Shown in pieces: positions 18,301-25,433 of a stretch of DNA of 64,000 nt. The stretch is from an uncultured Lachnospiraceae bacterium (GTDB taxonomy: Bacteria > Bacillota > Clostridia > Lachnospirales > Lachnospiraceae). The stretch lies in the NCBI GenBank assembly GCA_951801955.1, contig CATOOV010000007.1, forward strand, positions 1 through 64,000. Direction: 5' to 3'. Numbering within the stretch: the stretch's first letter is position 1; the number at the start of each line of letters is the position of its first letter. The notes beneath the pieces are model-generated. The model worked only from the letters and a program-made list of their open reading frames with translations. It was not told the origin of the DNA and searched no databases. Position numbers and translations under genes: made by a program.

Positions 18301-18525
18301 GTAAAAGATTATTCTGTAGTCCAGGCTCTTGTGGAAATGGCACGGTACAGTATGCAGGAGATGGATATTGACCAGGCAGACCAGGTGGTGAGCCAATTGC
18401 AAGAATACGAATATCCAGAGGAAATGGATCAAAATATTCAAAAACTTGCGGAGGCAGTGACAAATTTAGATTCAGAGGAAGCAGACCGACTTGCGGATCT
18501 GCTGATTGGACAGATGGAAAAGTAA
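15343..18525 (+). CDS. Hybrid sensor histidine kinase with receiver and Hpt domains
   Basis: A 1060-aa protein. It has an N-terminal membrane segment (about residues 7-26), an extracytoplasmic domain to about 190, then a block of about seven membrane helices (195-405) resembling 7TMR-DISM sensors. Next come a coiled coil and the HisKA motif SHEIRTP with phospho-acceptor H463. The HATPase has NAVKYT, EDTGIGI and GTGLGM. The receiver has VVDDN and phospho-acceptor D761 (FLDHMMPKMDG). A C-terminal Hpt domain has H922 (VHGMKS). The whole phosphorelay is thus in one protein. It lies 79 bp upstream of a two-receiver regulator and a secreted peptidase-like gene. The ligand is unknown. Confidence 0.9.
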   Translation: MRNLRKLAGVCILFILVFMVIAMVQFEKKEDGMSMFPDQIEYYFNENWLMTHVDHAKVSNEEWKDHDKLKEVVQEALAGEECQNVSLPYQGQSNPFDLIIFKNTLPEAYAGLTLNFFSTDSMVRVVIDGEVIYQYGVEEYTSGKLPEDNDNFVNLPNVFEGGELWIELASPSGSEASILGDIKIETRDMVVIGVVGNNIADIGCCLLIVLMAIIMFVLAVIRRYTRQPARGELFLGLTGLAAGVYCFIGTDTLNIFYDVQEVYEMQEYLVLLLPLFLTLYFERNLHTVYPYRFSVLLWGVSGNAVMQILLQMLGIRTLEEMINISAAAVGVVCVAAIASLIQYDYRNKRYQTLFAVLSMLVLLAGGIANMIMNLFFQNPRGNIAGQYSMTVFGIMMAVMHILQLSKEYRANAEENARLLKEKVKVAEQQNMQLAQAKKEADAARHEALAANEAKGMFLARMSHEIRTPINAVLGMDEMILRESKEQNIKGYAMDIYMAGQTLLSLINDILDFSKIDSGKMEIVPVEYDVCSLIHDLASMASQRVKDKDIKLELEVDHAIPSRLYGDDVRIRQVLTNILTNAVKYTHEGTVWMRVECCKKEKTAVLKFEVEDTGIGIKEEDLPKLSAEFERIEEDRNRNIEGTGLGMSITIQLLALLGSKLQVESVYGEGSKFYFELEQKIVDQTPIGDFESRVHQIAENYNYDTRFCAPEAKVLVVDDNAVNRKVFRNLLKETQIQVTDAEGGEECLELVQTNHFDLIFLDHMMPKMDGVETLHYIKELSNFPCQDTPIVVLTANAVSGAKEKYLLEGFDDFLSKPIVPEKLENMIKRMLPQELLQEAAASESQTAVLQEAKGMPEDILEELPTVDGLDWQYAWMHLPDLDLLEYTVKEFYAQIDSSANRLEQAYRQVTEPGQLDQYRIQVHGMKSLAATVGIMPLAGIAKILEYAARDGKIDVVLSVTTPFLDEWRSYHHKLQGVFGIETTAKKEVKDYSVVQALVEMARYSMQEMDIDQADQVVSQLQEYEYPEEMDQNIQKLAEAVTNLDSEEADRLADLLIGQMEK

Positions 18526-18604
18526 TTCGGGTCTGGAGGCAGTTGAAACAAAGATTCAACCAGCCCCCATTTGAACCATAGCAGGTACGGCAGAGGAGGA
18601 AAAA

Positions 18605-19384
18605 ATGAAAAAAATATTATTAATAGGAAAGCTAAACAGTGTGGTAAAAGAGACAAACACCTTTTTGTCACAATTTTTTCATGTACAGCTTTGTTCAGAA
18701 AATGCAGGGGTTTTGGAGGGGATGCTGAAAATTGTAAATCCTGATTTGGTGCTGATTAGTTTGATTGGCACATACGATATTGATACCTCTATATTTTTTA
18801 TGTTAAGCGACCAATATTCGAAGGTTCCAGTTTTGACAATCGGAACAAAGGAGGAGAGCAAAACTTTTTTTCAATATTATGAAGATGGACAATTTGAAAA
18901 TTTAATCCGTCCAGTAGAAAATACAACCATTATGGACGCAGTATGCAGAAGGCTTTGCCTAGATAAAAAAGAAGTAGAAGAAAGAGCGGCAGAAGAAAAA
19001 ATGGAAACAAGCAACAGGAAACGGATTTTAGTGGTGGATGATAATGGAACCACGCTGCGGACGATGAAAGCCATGCTGCAGGAATACTATGAAGTCGCTG
19101 TGGCGATTTCTGGAGCACAGGCGATGACTTCCATAGGAAAAAAACGTCCAGATTTGATTTTATTAGACTATGAAATGCCCATCTGTGATGGAAGAATGAC
19201 GCTGGAAATGATACGTGCGGACGAGGAGATGAAAGATATTCCCGTGGTTTTTCTGACTGCGATTAATGACCGTGCCAATATTGAGGCGGTATTGAAATTA
19301 AAGCCTGCTGGATATTTTTTGAAACCGGCAGTAAAAGACCGGCTGCTGGCAGAGATTGATAAAATATTGAGTAATTGTCCATAA
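18605..19384 (+). CDS. Two-receiver response regulator without output domain
   Basis: A 259-aa protein with two tandem receiver-like domains. The first (residues 1-120) has lost the acidic pocket and phospho-Asp (it starts MKKILLIGKL). The second (about 138-259) is intact with VVDDN, phospho-acceptor D188 (LLDYEMPICDG), a Thr (FLTA) and a Lys (FLKP). No DNA-binding or enzymatic domain follows, so it may signal by protein contact. It is probably phosphorylated by the kinase encoded just upstream. A GGAGG site precedes the ATG. Confidence 0.85.
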   Translation: MKKILLIGKLNSVVKETNTFLSQFFHVQLCSENAGVLEGMLKIVNPDLVLISLIGTYDIDTSIFFMLSDQYSKVPVLTIGTKEESKTFFQYYEDGQFENLIRPVENTTIMDAVCRRLCLDKKEVEERAAEEKMETSNRKRILVVDDNGTTLRTMKAMLQEYYEVAVAISGAQAMTSIGKKRPDLILLDYEMPICDGRMTLEMIRADEEMKDIPVVFLTAINDRANIEAVLKLKPAGYFLKPAVKDRLLAEIDKILSNCP

Positions 19385-19415
19385 TAAAAGCACAATTGGA
19401 AAGGAAGACAACATA

Positions 19416-20294
19416 ATGAAAAAATACCTATCTGCATTGTGGGGGATCGTGTTTTTACTGTTATTGGTGAATTTTGCGGAACATGACGCAGAGAAAGTGG
19501 AAATTACCCAGACAGAGAAAAAAGGAGAAAACGAAGAGATCGAAGAGGTAGAAGAGATAAAGCCAAAGAGAAATGGGTTTTATCTTGGATCTGATGGTTA
19601 TCTGGAACAGATATTTTCTGAGCAGGACAAGCAGGCATTGCTTCAGGTTTCTAGTATGGAGGAGGAAGAAATATACAGTTTCCTGCAAGGTCCAAAATCC
19701 TGGAAAGAAAAGATTTCCTGGTCTGGGGAATGGTGTAAATTTGGAGTGGAAGGAAATCCCTTTGGAGGGTTCGGCTGCGGTTTATGTTGTCTGGCAAATA
19801 TTTATGATACGCTCACTCCTTATGAGGTATCGCCTTGGGATATGTATGAATATGCCATACTTGTTACGGATTATAGGCCAAGCGGAAAGGCAGGGGCAAT
19901 TGATTGGAAACCGATGAAGAAAGTATTAAATTATTGCGGTTTTTCCTGCAATATCTATCGCAAATCCAAAACTTATGAAGAATTCCGGGAAGAGATGGCA
20001 CAGATGAAGTCGGCAATAGTTTTGGTTAGCAGCAATAATGATAGCACCTTCTGGCGGGATACGCCAGGGCATTATGTAAATATTTGGATGTACCAGGAGG
20101 AAGATGACACCGTATTTTTGGCAGAACCCGGAAATCCTGAGAATAACCGTAAGAGGATTCCCCTGCGTTATGTATATGATGCGTTGAAGACGAAAAGTAA
20201 ATTCCAATATTTGGTAGTGGAGGATTATCTGGAGGAACAGAATCAGTGGAAAGCGGACGGTATTGACGAGCGATGGAATCCGCCTGCAAAATGA
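19416..20294 (+). CDS. Exported C39-like cysteine peptidase homologue
   Basis: A 292-aa protein with a signal-anchor (residues 4-20), then a Glu/Lys-rich linker and a papain-like domain. GFGCGLCCLANIY carries the likely nucleophile (C121 by alignment with the C39 CGP pattern) and PGHYVNIW carries the His (H219), followed by an acidic residue region (FLAEPGNPE). C39-like proteins cleave peptides or act in the cell wall. It lies 31 bp after the regulator and is probably co-transcribed with the kinase-regulator pair. Confidence 0.7.
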   Translation: MKKYLSALWGIVFLLLLVNFAEHDAEKVEITQTEKKGENEEIEEVEEIKPKRNGFYLGSDGYLEQIFSEQDKQALLQVSSMEEEEIYSFLQGPKSWKEKISWSGEWCKFGVEGNPFGGFGCGLCCLANIYDTLTPYEVSPWDMYEYAILVTDYRPSGKAGAIDWKPMKKVLNYCGFSCNIYRKSKTYEEFREEMAQMKSAIVLVSSNNDSTFWRDTPGHYVNIWMYQEEDDTVFLAEPGNPENNRKRIPLRYVYDALKTKSKFQYLVVEDYLEEQNQWKADGIDERWNPPAK

Positions 20295-20344
20295 AAGAAT
20301 CTTCTAAGGGAGACGCTTCGTAAAGAAGTTGTTTCCCTTATTCT

Positions 20345-20420
20345 ATCATACTAGGAAATTCGAAGGAATTTCCTAGTATGATAAAACGAAAATGCGCACT
20401 CACACAAAAGGAAGATATCT
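20345..20420 (+). repeat. Perfect 16-bp palindrome and type A repeat head
   Basis: Arms at 20345-20360 and 20367-20382 (core CTAGGAAATT / AATTTCCTAG) are perfectly complementary with a 6-nt loop. The following ATGCGCACTCACACAAAAGG matches the type A repeat body. It probably serves as a terminator for the upstream gene. It is one of several such palindromes in the window. Confidence 0.75.
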
Positions 20421-20510
20421 GCCATACGATTCGATAGGACCTTGAAAAATTCTCTAAAAATAAATGATTTTTGCTCCCTGATATGGTAAAATAAGACCGT
20501 ATTCGGCAAA

Positions 20511-20697
20511 ATATTACTCCGGCGGTTAAATATCAGTGAATTTTACGCAGAATAAATTTTCATCTGCAAGGCGGAAGAATGAGTTGTAGCAAACGCTACA
20601 ACGATTAATGAGGGTCTGCCTAGCTTTATCGGGTACAATGTGGCAGATGGAAATTTAGACAAGTAAAAACGTCGATATTTAACCGCCGGAGTAATAT
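20511..20697 (+). mobile_element. MITE-like element, copy 1
   Basis: It begins ATTACTCCGGCGGTTAAATA and ends with its exact reverse complement, giving ~24-bp terminal inverted repeats around a 187-bp element without coding capacity. A second copy in the opposite orientation is at 49783-49968. A TA or AT dinucleotide target duplication is possible but ambiguous. Confidence 0.85.
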
Positions 20698-20779
20698 ACA
20701 AACGATTGCAAACAGTAAACGAATTTGCTGTTTTCTATCCTTTGTATCGGCTTGCGAGAGAAAAGTTTGAGGTGATATA

Positions 20780-22207
20780 GTGAGAAAAATAACAGAACAA
20801 ACAATTGCAGTGCTTGCACCCAATGCAAATGCAGTGAATAATGGGCGGAAAATCTCCCAAAAAGGCGGATTTGTAAAACTTTTCCGTTCTGAAGATGATA
20901 CATTTTATATGGGAGAATGCAGCGGAAGCGGAAAATCCAATTATATAACATCTGCAGACTTTGTGGAGGAGGAAAACCCGGTGTTCCGCTGTTCCTGTCC
21001 AAGCAGGCAGTTTCCCTGCAAGCACAGCCTTGCGCTGCTTTTTGAAATGAATGCAGAGAAAGAATTTACACTATGTGAGATCCCGGAGGATATTCTTACA
21101 AAGAGACAGAAAAAAGAAGCACGCGCAGCGAAATCTGCCGCGCAGAAGCAAGCGGGGAAGCCCAAAGTAAACAAAGCGGCACGCACCAAAAAGATAAAAA
21201 AACAATTGAAAGGGCTCAAACTGACAGAAGAAATTATGAATCATCTGTTATATGCCGGTTTGGGAACGATGGGGGGAAGTTCTATTAAGACTTATCGTGA
21301 CCTGGCGAAACAGTTAGGAGATTATTATTTGGCTGGACCGCAGCTTTATGTCAACCGTTTAATTTTAGAGATGGAAGCTTTTCAGAAAGATGGGGAGAAC
21401 CGCCATTACCATGAGGCAATCCATACATTGGTCCAACTGCGTGCCTGTGTAAAAAAAGCAGAGGTTTATCTCACCGAAAAGCTGGAGAAAGAAGAAATTG
21501 GAGATGATGACAATGTCCTTTTTGAAGAATTGGGAGGCGTCTGGAAGTTAGAGCAGCTCCAGGCATTGGGGCTGAAAAAGGAAAATGCATGTTTGCTGCA
21601 GCTTTCCTTTCAAGTTGTTTATGACCAGGCAAGAAAAGAATTTATTGATATTGGCTGGTGGGCAGATGTTGAGACAGGGGAAGTGTCTGTTACTCGCAAT
21701 TACCGTCCCATTAAGGCTGTGAAATATGTAAAACAGGATGATACCGTGTTTGATGCCGTGTCTGTCCCCATACTCACTTATTATCCAGGGGAAAAAAACC
21801 GCCGTATTCGCTGGGAAGGCGCCACATTTAGCCCAATCAAAAGGGAACACCTTGCAGGTATTCGGAAAAATGCCCAGACAATCCTTCCTGCAACTGTGAA
21901 AATGGTAAAAAACCAAGTGAAAAATGTACTTTCAGATAACTTTGTAGTATTGCTGTTTGCTTTTGAACAAATTGGAGGCGTGCAGGATTCCTATGTAATG
22001 AAGGATCAAGAGGGAAATACCATTTTGTTAAAAGATATTCCTGGTATGGAGGGCACCGTGCATCGTCTTTCCATGCTTATGGAGCCATCCCTTTTGGAAG
22101 GGCAGGTATTGCTTGGGGCATTTTTCTACCAGGAAGAAACCCATCGTATCTGTGTGCAGCCGTACAGCATTGTGACAGATGAGAAAGTTGTCCGTTTGTT
22201 ATATTAA
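20780..22207 (+). CDS. SWIM zinc-finger protein
   Basis: A 475-aa protein starting at GTG with an AGGTGA site. The SWIM zinc-binding motif CxCx(n)CxH is visible as CSCPSRQFPCKH (about residues 72-83). A Lys/Ala-rich linker (110-150) and a large uncharacterised C-terminal region follow. SWIM domains bind DNA or proteins. It opens a run of five collinear genes with a MoxR ATPase, a DUF5682-like protein and a VWA protein, a gene order that recurs in other bacteria, notably actinomycetes. Confidence 0.8.
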   Translation: MRKITEQTIAVLAPNANAVNNGRKISQKGGFVKLFRSEDDTFYMGECSGSGKSNYITSADFVEEENPVFRCSCPSRQFPCKHSLALLFEMNAEKEFTLCEIPEDILTKRQKKEARAAKSAAQKQAGKPKVNKAARTKKIKKQLKGLKLTEEIMNHLLYAGLGTMGGSSIKTYRDLAKQLGDYYLAGPQLYVNRLILEMEAFQKDGENRHYHEAIHTLVQLRACVKKAEVYLTEKLEKEEIGDDDNVLFEELGGVWKLEQLQALGLKKENACLLQLSFQVVYDQARKEFIDIGWWADVETGEVSVTRNYRPIKAVKYVKQDDTVFDAVSVPILTYYPGEKNRRIRWEGATFSPIKREHLAGIRKNAQTILPATVKMVKNQVKNVLSDNFVVLLFAFEQIGGVQDSYVMKDQEGNTILLKDIPGMEGTVHRLSMLMEPSLLEGQVLLGAFFYQEETHRICVQPYSIVTDEKVVRLLY

Positions 22208-22211
22208 GTGT

Positions 22212-22234
22212 AAAAACGCCATCGGCGTTCTTGC
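22212..22234 (+). repeat. Hairpin repeat (type B) between SWIM and the next gene
   Basis: AACGCCATCGGCGTT forms a short hairpin; the same 20-24 nt unit is found between many genes of this window, mostly just after stop codons. Confidence 0.7.
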
Positions 22235-22304
22235 AGCGGTCCAGCCCTGCTGGAAGAAACAAACGGCGGAAAGCAGAAATTGTGCACAAAATGGAGGAAA
22301 AAAG

Positions 22305-24320
22305 ATGAATCTTAGTCCGCTTTATGAATTAAAAGAACGTTTGGAATCCAGCGTGATTGCCGGGGTATCCCTTCTTTCCGAGGATTTCCGTCTCGCCCGT
22401 GCAGTGGAGCAGATGGAGCCGTTATCTAAGCTATCTCCTGTGTTTGAAAAGATTTTTCGGTCGGCACAAGGGCTTTTGTCTGATGCTTGTACCGAGAAAG
22501 GAGATACGCTGCTTGATATCCTTGGGTTTGTGGATGCAGTCTTAACCACCCAGGCAGTGACAAATGTAGAGGGGGAATGGGAGCCTCTTGTCATTACAGA
22601 AGGAAAGACAGTGTCACAGGCGCCGCACAGCCTGCTTGCCCCTGTATTGGAGGCATTGTCTTCCTCTGGGAGCGGTCATTACAGTTTGATTGTAGACACC
22701 CATGAAAGGAATCCAGGGATTTTTTCTGATTATCGCTTAAAGGCAGCATTGGTGGCAGGGCTGAACGCAGGTTATGCAGAACTTGCGGAACAGATTGAGA
22801 GATGGCTCTGTAAAGAGGATGCCTCGATTCTGCCCTTGTTGAAACAAGGGTTCCATCCCAAGGGAAAGAAAGAAATGGTGCGCCGTGTCCATGTGGTGGA
22901 AGCCATTGCAGGGGCAAAGGAAAATCAATGGTATCTTGCCATGTTGGAAGAGGCAGAAAAAGAAGTGCGCGCCGCCCTGATTTATGCCCTGCGCCACAGC
23001 CAGGAAAACTGTGAGGTTTTGATGGGATTTACCAAGACGGAAAAAGGCAATTGCAAGAAAGCTGCCATGTGGTCTTTGGCAAAGATGGAGGGGACGGAAA
23101 ATCTGGAGTTCTGGGAACAGCAGATTCAGAAAAAGCCGGCGGCATCTGTAAAGTATTTGGCGCTTTCTACAAGTGATACCGCATCTGACTTGATTGCAGA
23201 TGCCTTAAACCGTGCGTTGGATGGTTTGAAAAAACAGGCAGAGGGAGGAAACTTTTTGTTAGCTGAAAAAGATCATGAAAAGTTTCAGGAATTATTTCTC
23301 TCCATGACAGGGAAAGCATCCCAGAAAATGCTCGATTTATACCGAAGGATGGTGTCAGAACGCCCCTTTGAAAAGTTAGAAACAGAGAAAAATAAAGAAG
23401 TCCGGTTTCAATGTAACTCGCTTGGGAGTGGACAGATGTCCTGTGCAATATCCAATTATATGGCAGAACTTTTGACGGAATCCCTCCTTTGGAGTATGGA
23501 TGAGAGGCTGTTTTCACTGGCACAAGAGCTTTATCAGGAATATGGACAAATATTTCTAAGACCTGCATTGACCGCGGCATTATTGACAAAAGGGGCAGGG
23601 GATGCATATGACGAATTTTGTATATGGCTGGTAAGGGAAGGCGTGCTGAAAAAAGAGACGGAAAGCCAGAAACAGGCTCGAATGGCGATTATGGAAGCCT
23701 TTGCCAAAATTGTCTGGAGGAAGGAAGAAGAAAGTTACCAGTTTTTGGAGTATTATTTTGATGAATTTCAAAACTGTTATGTTGAAGTAACACGTAACCT
23801 GTTTGAAAAACTGGATATCCGATGGTTTGAACTTTTGGTAAACCCCAAATTAAAAAAGGCAGGTTCTTTTCATACATACTATAATAATAATTATGTACGG
23901 GACCAATTTTTCAATCGCACAACAAATGATTGGGAAGACGTCTTGGCGAATTTAATTTGTCCTTCTGATGTCAAAATCTGTGAAGTATTAGGCAATTATT
24001 TTTATCAGTGCATCCTTATAAACCTTAATTTTAAAACTTCCAGAAAGTTTTATCCGCTATTGCAGCAGTGCGGCTTAAAAGCTAGTCCGGGATTGGTGGG
24101 AAAGGTAGTGGAAAAGCAGAAGCTCCGGTATTGGGAAGTCCAGGATTTGATACGAACCATACCCCTATCTGTTTCTGAGAAGATAAAGGAATGGGAGGAG
24201 GTCAAAAACCTTGTGGAACAGGGGAAGGCAAGTATATCTGGATGGAGCGCACAGAGATACCAGGTTTTATATACCAGCATGTTAAAGGAATTGGAAGAGG
24301 AAAAGAAAAAAGAGAGTTGA
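22305..24320 (+). CDS. Large uncharacterised helical-repeat protein of the MoxR/VWA operon (DUF5691-like by position)
   Basis: The start is ATG 22305 after GGAGGAAAAAAG, giving 671 aa. The product is helical with HEAT-like regularity (for example the YALRHSQEN and MWSLAKMEG stretches) and shows no enzyme motif. In related operons this position, between SWIM and MoxR genes, is occupied by a DUF5691-family protein; I assign it by position and not by motif. It may scaffold the AAA+ and VWA partners. It ends 21 bp before the MoxR gene. Confidence 0.6.
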   Translation: MNLSPLYELKERLESSVIAGVSLLSEDFRLARAVEQMEPLSKLSPVFEKIFRSAQGLLSDACTEKGDTLLDILGFVDAVLTTQAVTNVEGEWEPLVITEGKTVSQAPHSLLAPVLEALSSSGSGHYSLIVDTHERNPGIFSDYRLKAALVAGLNAGYAELAEQIERWLCKEDASILPLLKQGFHPKGKKEMVRRVHVVEAIAGAKENQWYLAMLEEAEKEVRAALIYALRHSQENCEVLMGFTKTEKGNCKKAAMWSLAKMEGTENLEFWEQQIQKKPAASVKYLALSTSDTASDLIADALNRALDGLKKQAEGGNFLLAEKDHEKFQELFLSMTGKASQKMLDLYRRMVSERPFEKLETEKNKEVRFQCNSLGSGQMSCAISNYMAELLTESLLWSMDERLFSLAQELYQEYGQIFLRPALTAALLTKGAGDAYDEFCIWLVREGVLKKETESQKQARMAIMEAFAKIVWRKEEESYQFLEYYFDEFQNCYVEVTRNLFEKLDIRWFELLVNPKLKKAGSFHTYYNNNYVRDQFFNRTTNDWEDVLANLICPSDVKICEVLGNYFYQCILINLNFKTSRKFYPLLQQCGLKASPGLVGKVVEKQKLRYWEVQDLIRTIPLSVSEKIKEWEEVKNLVEQGKASISGWSAQRYQVLYTSMLKELEEEKKKES

Positions 24321-24341
24321 AATCGAAAGGAGTATGATGAA

Positions 24342-25433
24342 ATGGCAGCAAAGACAAAGGTGCAGCGTCTGCCGGCAGAGCAGATGTTCCAGAAAGAGAT
24401 TGAAGCATTGATTGCAGCAGAGACAGATCCCATACCTACTGGGTGGAAAATGTCCCCCAAATCGGTATTAACTTATATTACGGGTGGGAAGGTGGGGAGG
24501 AAAGTGATCACCCCGAAATACATTGGTCATAAACGCCTAGTGGAGATTGCCATTGCAACCTTGGTGACGGACCGTGCGCTGCTGCTGATCGGGGAGCCTG
24601 GAACGGCGAAATCCTGGCTTTCAGAACATTTGACTGCCGCTATCAATGGGGATTCCACCAAGGTAATCCAGGGGACGGCAGGAACCACAGAGGAACAGAT
24701 TCGTTATTCCTGGAATTATGCCATGTTGATCGCCCAGGGACCTTCCCAGGAAGCCATGCTCAAGAGCCCCATTTTTCATGCGATGGAGACAGGGACGATT
24801 GCCAGGATGGAAGAGATTTCCCGGTGTGCCTCTGAGGTACAGGATGCCTTGATTTCCATTTTATCAGAAAAACGGGTATCAGTGCCAGAACTTGGGCTGG
24901 AGGTTCCGGCGAAAAAAGGATTTTCAGTGATAGCCACGGCGAATACCAGGGACAAAGGCGTCAATGAAATGTCAGCGGCGTTGAAACGACGATTTAATAT
25001 TGTGGTGCTGCCGGCGCCAGCAGATTTGGAATCGGAAATGGATATTGTAAAAACCCGTGTGGCACAGCTTTCCGAAAACCTGGATCTCAATGCAAAACTG
25101 CCGGAACAGGAAGTGATTGAGAAAGTATGTACAATTTTCCGGGAACTGCGCCTTGGCGCGACCTTAGATGGAAAACAAAAGTTAAAGCCAACCACAGGCG
25201 TATTGTCAACGGCAGAGGCAATTTCACTGTTGGCAAACAGCATGGCGCTTGCCGGAAGCTTTGGGAATGGAACCATTACCGATTACGACCTTGCTGCAGG
25301 GCTGCAAGGAGCGATCGTAAAGGATGAGGAGAAGGACAGCCTTGCATGGAAAGAATATTTAGAAAATATTCTGAAAAAGAGAGGGTTAAAGTGGTCTGGT
25401 TTGTATAAGGAATGTAAGGAGCTGAATGGATAA
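24342..25433 (+). CDS. MoxR-type AAA+ ATPase
   Basis: A 363-aa protein. Walker A is GEPGTAKS (about residues 85-92). A degenerate Walker B (RMEEISRC) is followed by ALISILSEKRV, and ATANTRDKG is the sensor 1 region. These are typical of the MoxR family, which works with VWA-domain proteins as chaperones for metal insertion or complex assembly. A site of type AAAGGAG precedes the ATG. The stop TAA overlaps the next ATG by one base, so translation is coupled. Confidence 0.88.
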   Translation: MAAKTKVQRLPAEQMFQKEIEALIAAETDPIPTGWKMSPKSVLTYITGGKVGRKVITPKYIGHKRLVEIAIATLVTDRALLLIGEPGTAKSWLSEHLTAAINGDSTKVIQGTAGTTEEQIRYSWNYAMLIAQGPSQEAMLKSPIFHAMETGTIARMEEISRCASEVQDALISILSEKRVSVPELGLEVPAKKGFSVIATANTRDKGVNEMSAALKRRFNIVVLPAPADLESEMDIVKTRVAQLSENLDLNAKLPEQEVIEKVCTIFRELRLGATLDGKQKLKPTTGVLSTAEAISLLANSMALAGSFGNGTITDYDLAAGLQGAIVKDEEKDSLAWKEYLENILKKRGLKWSGLYKECKELNG

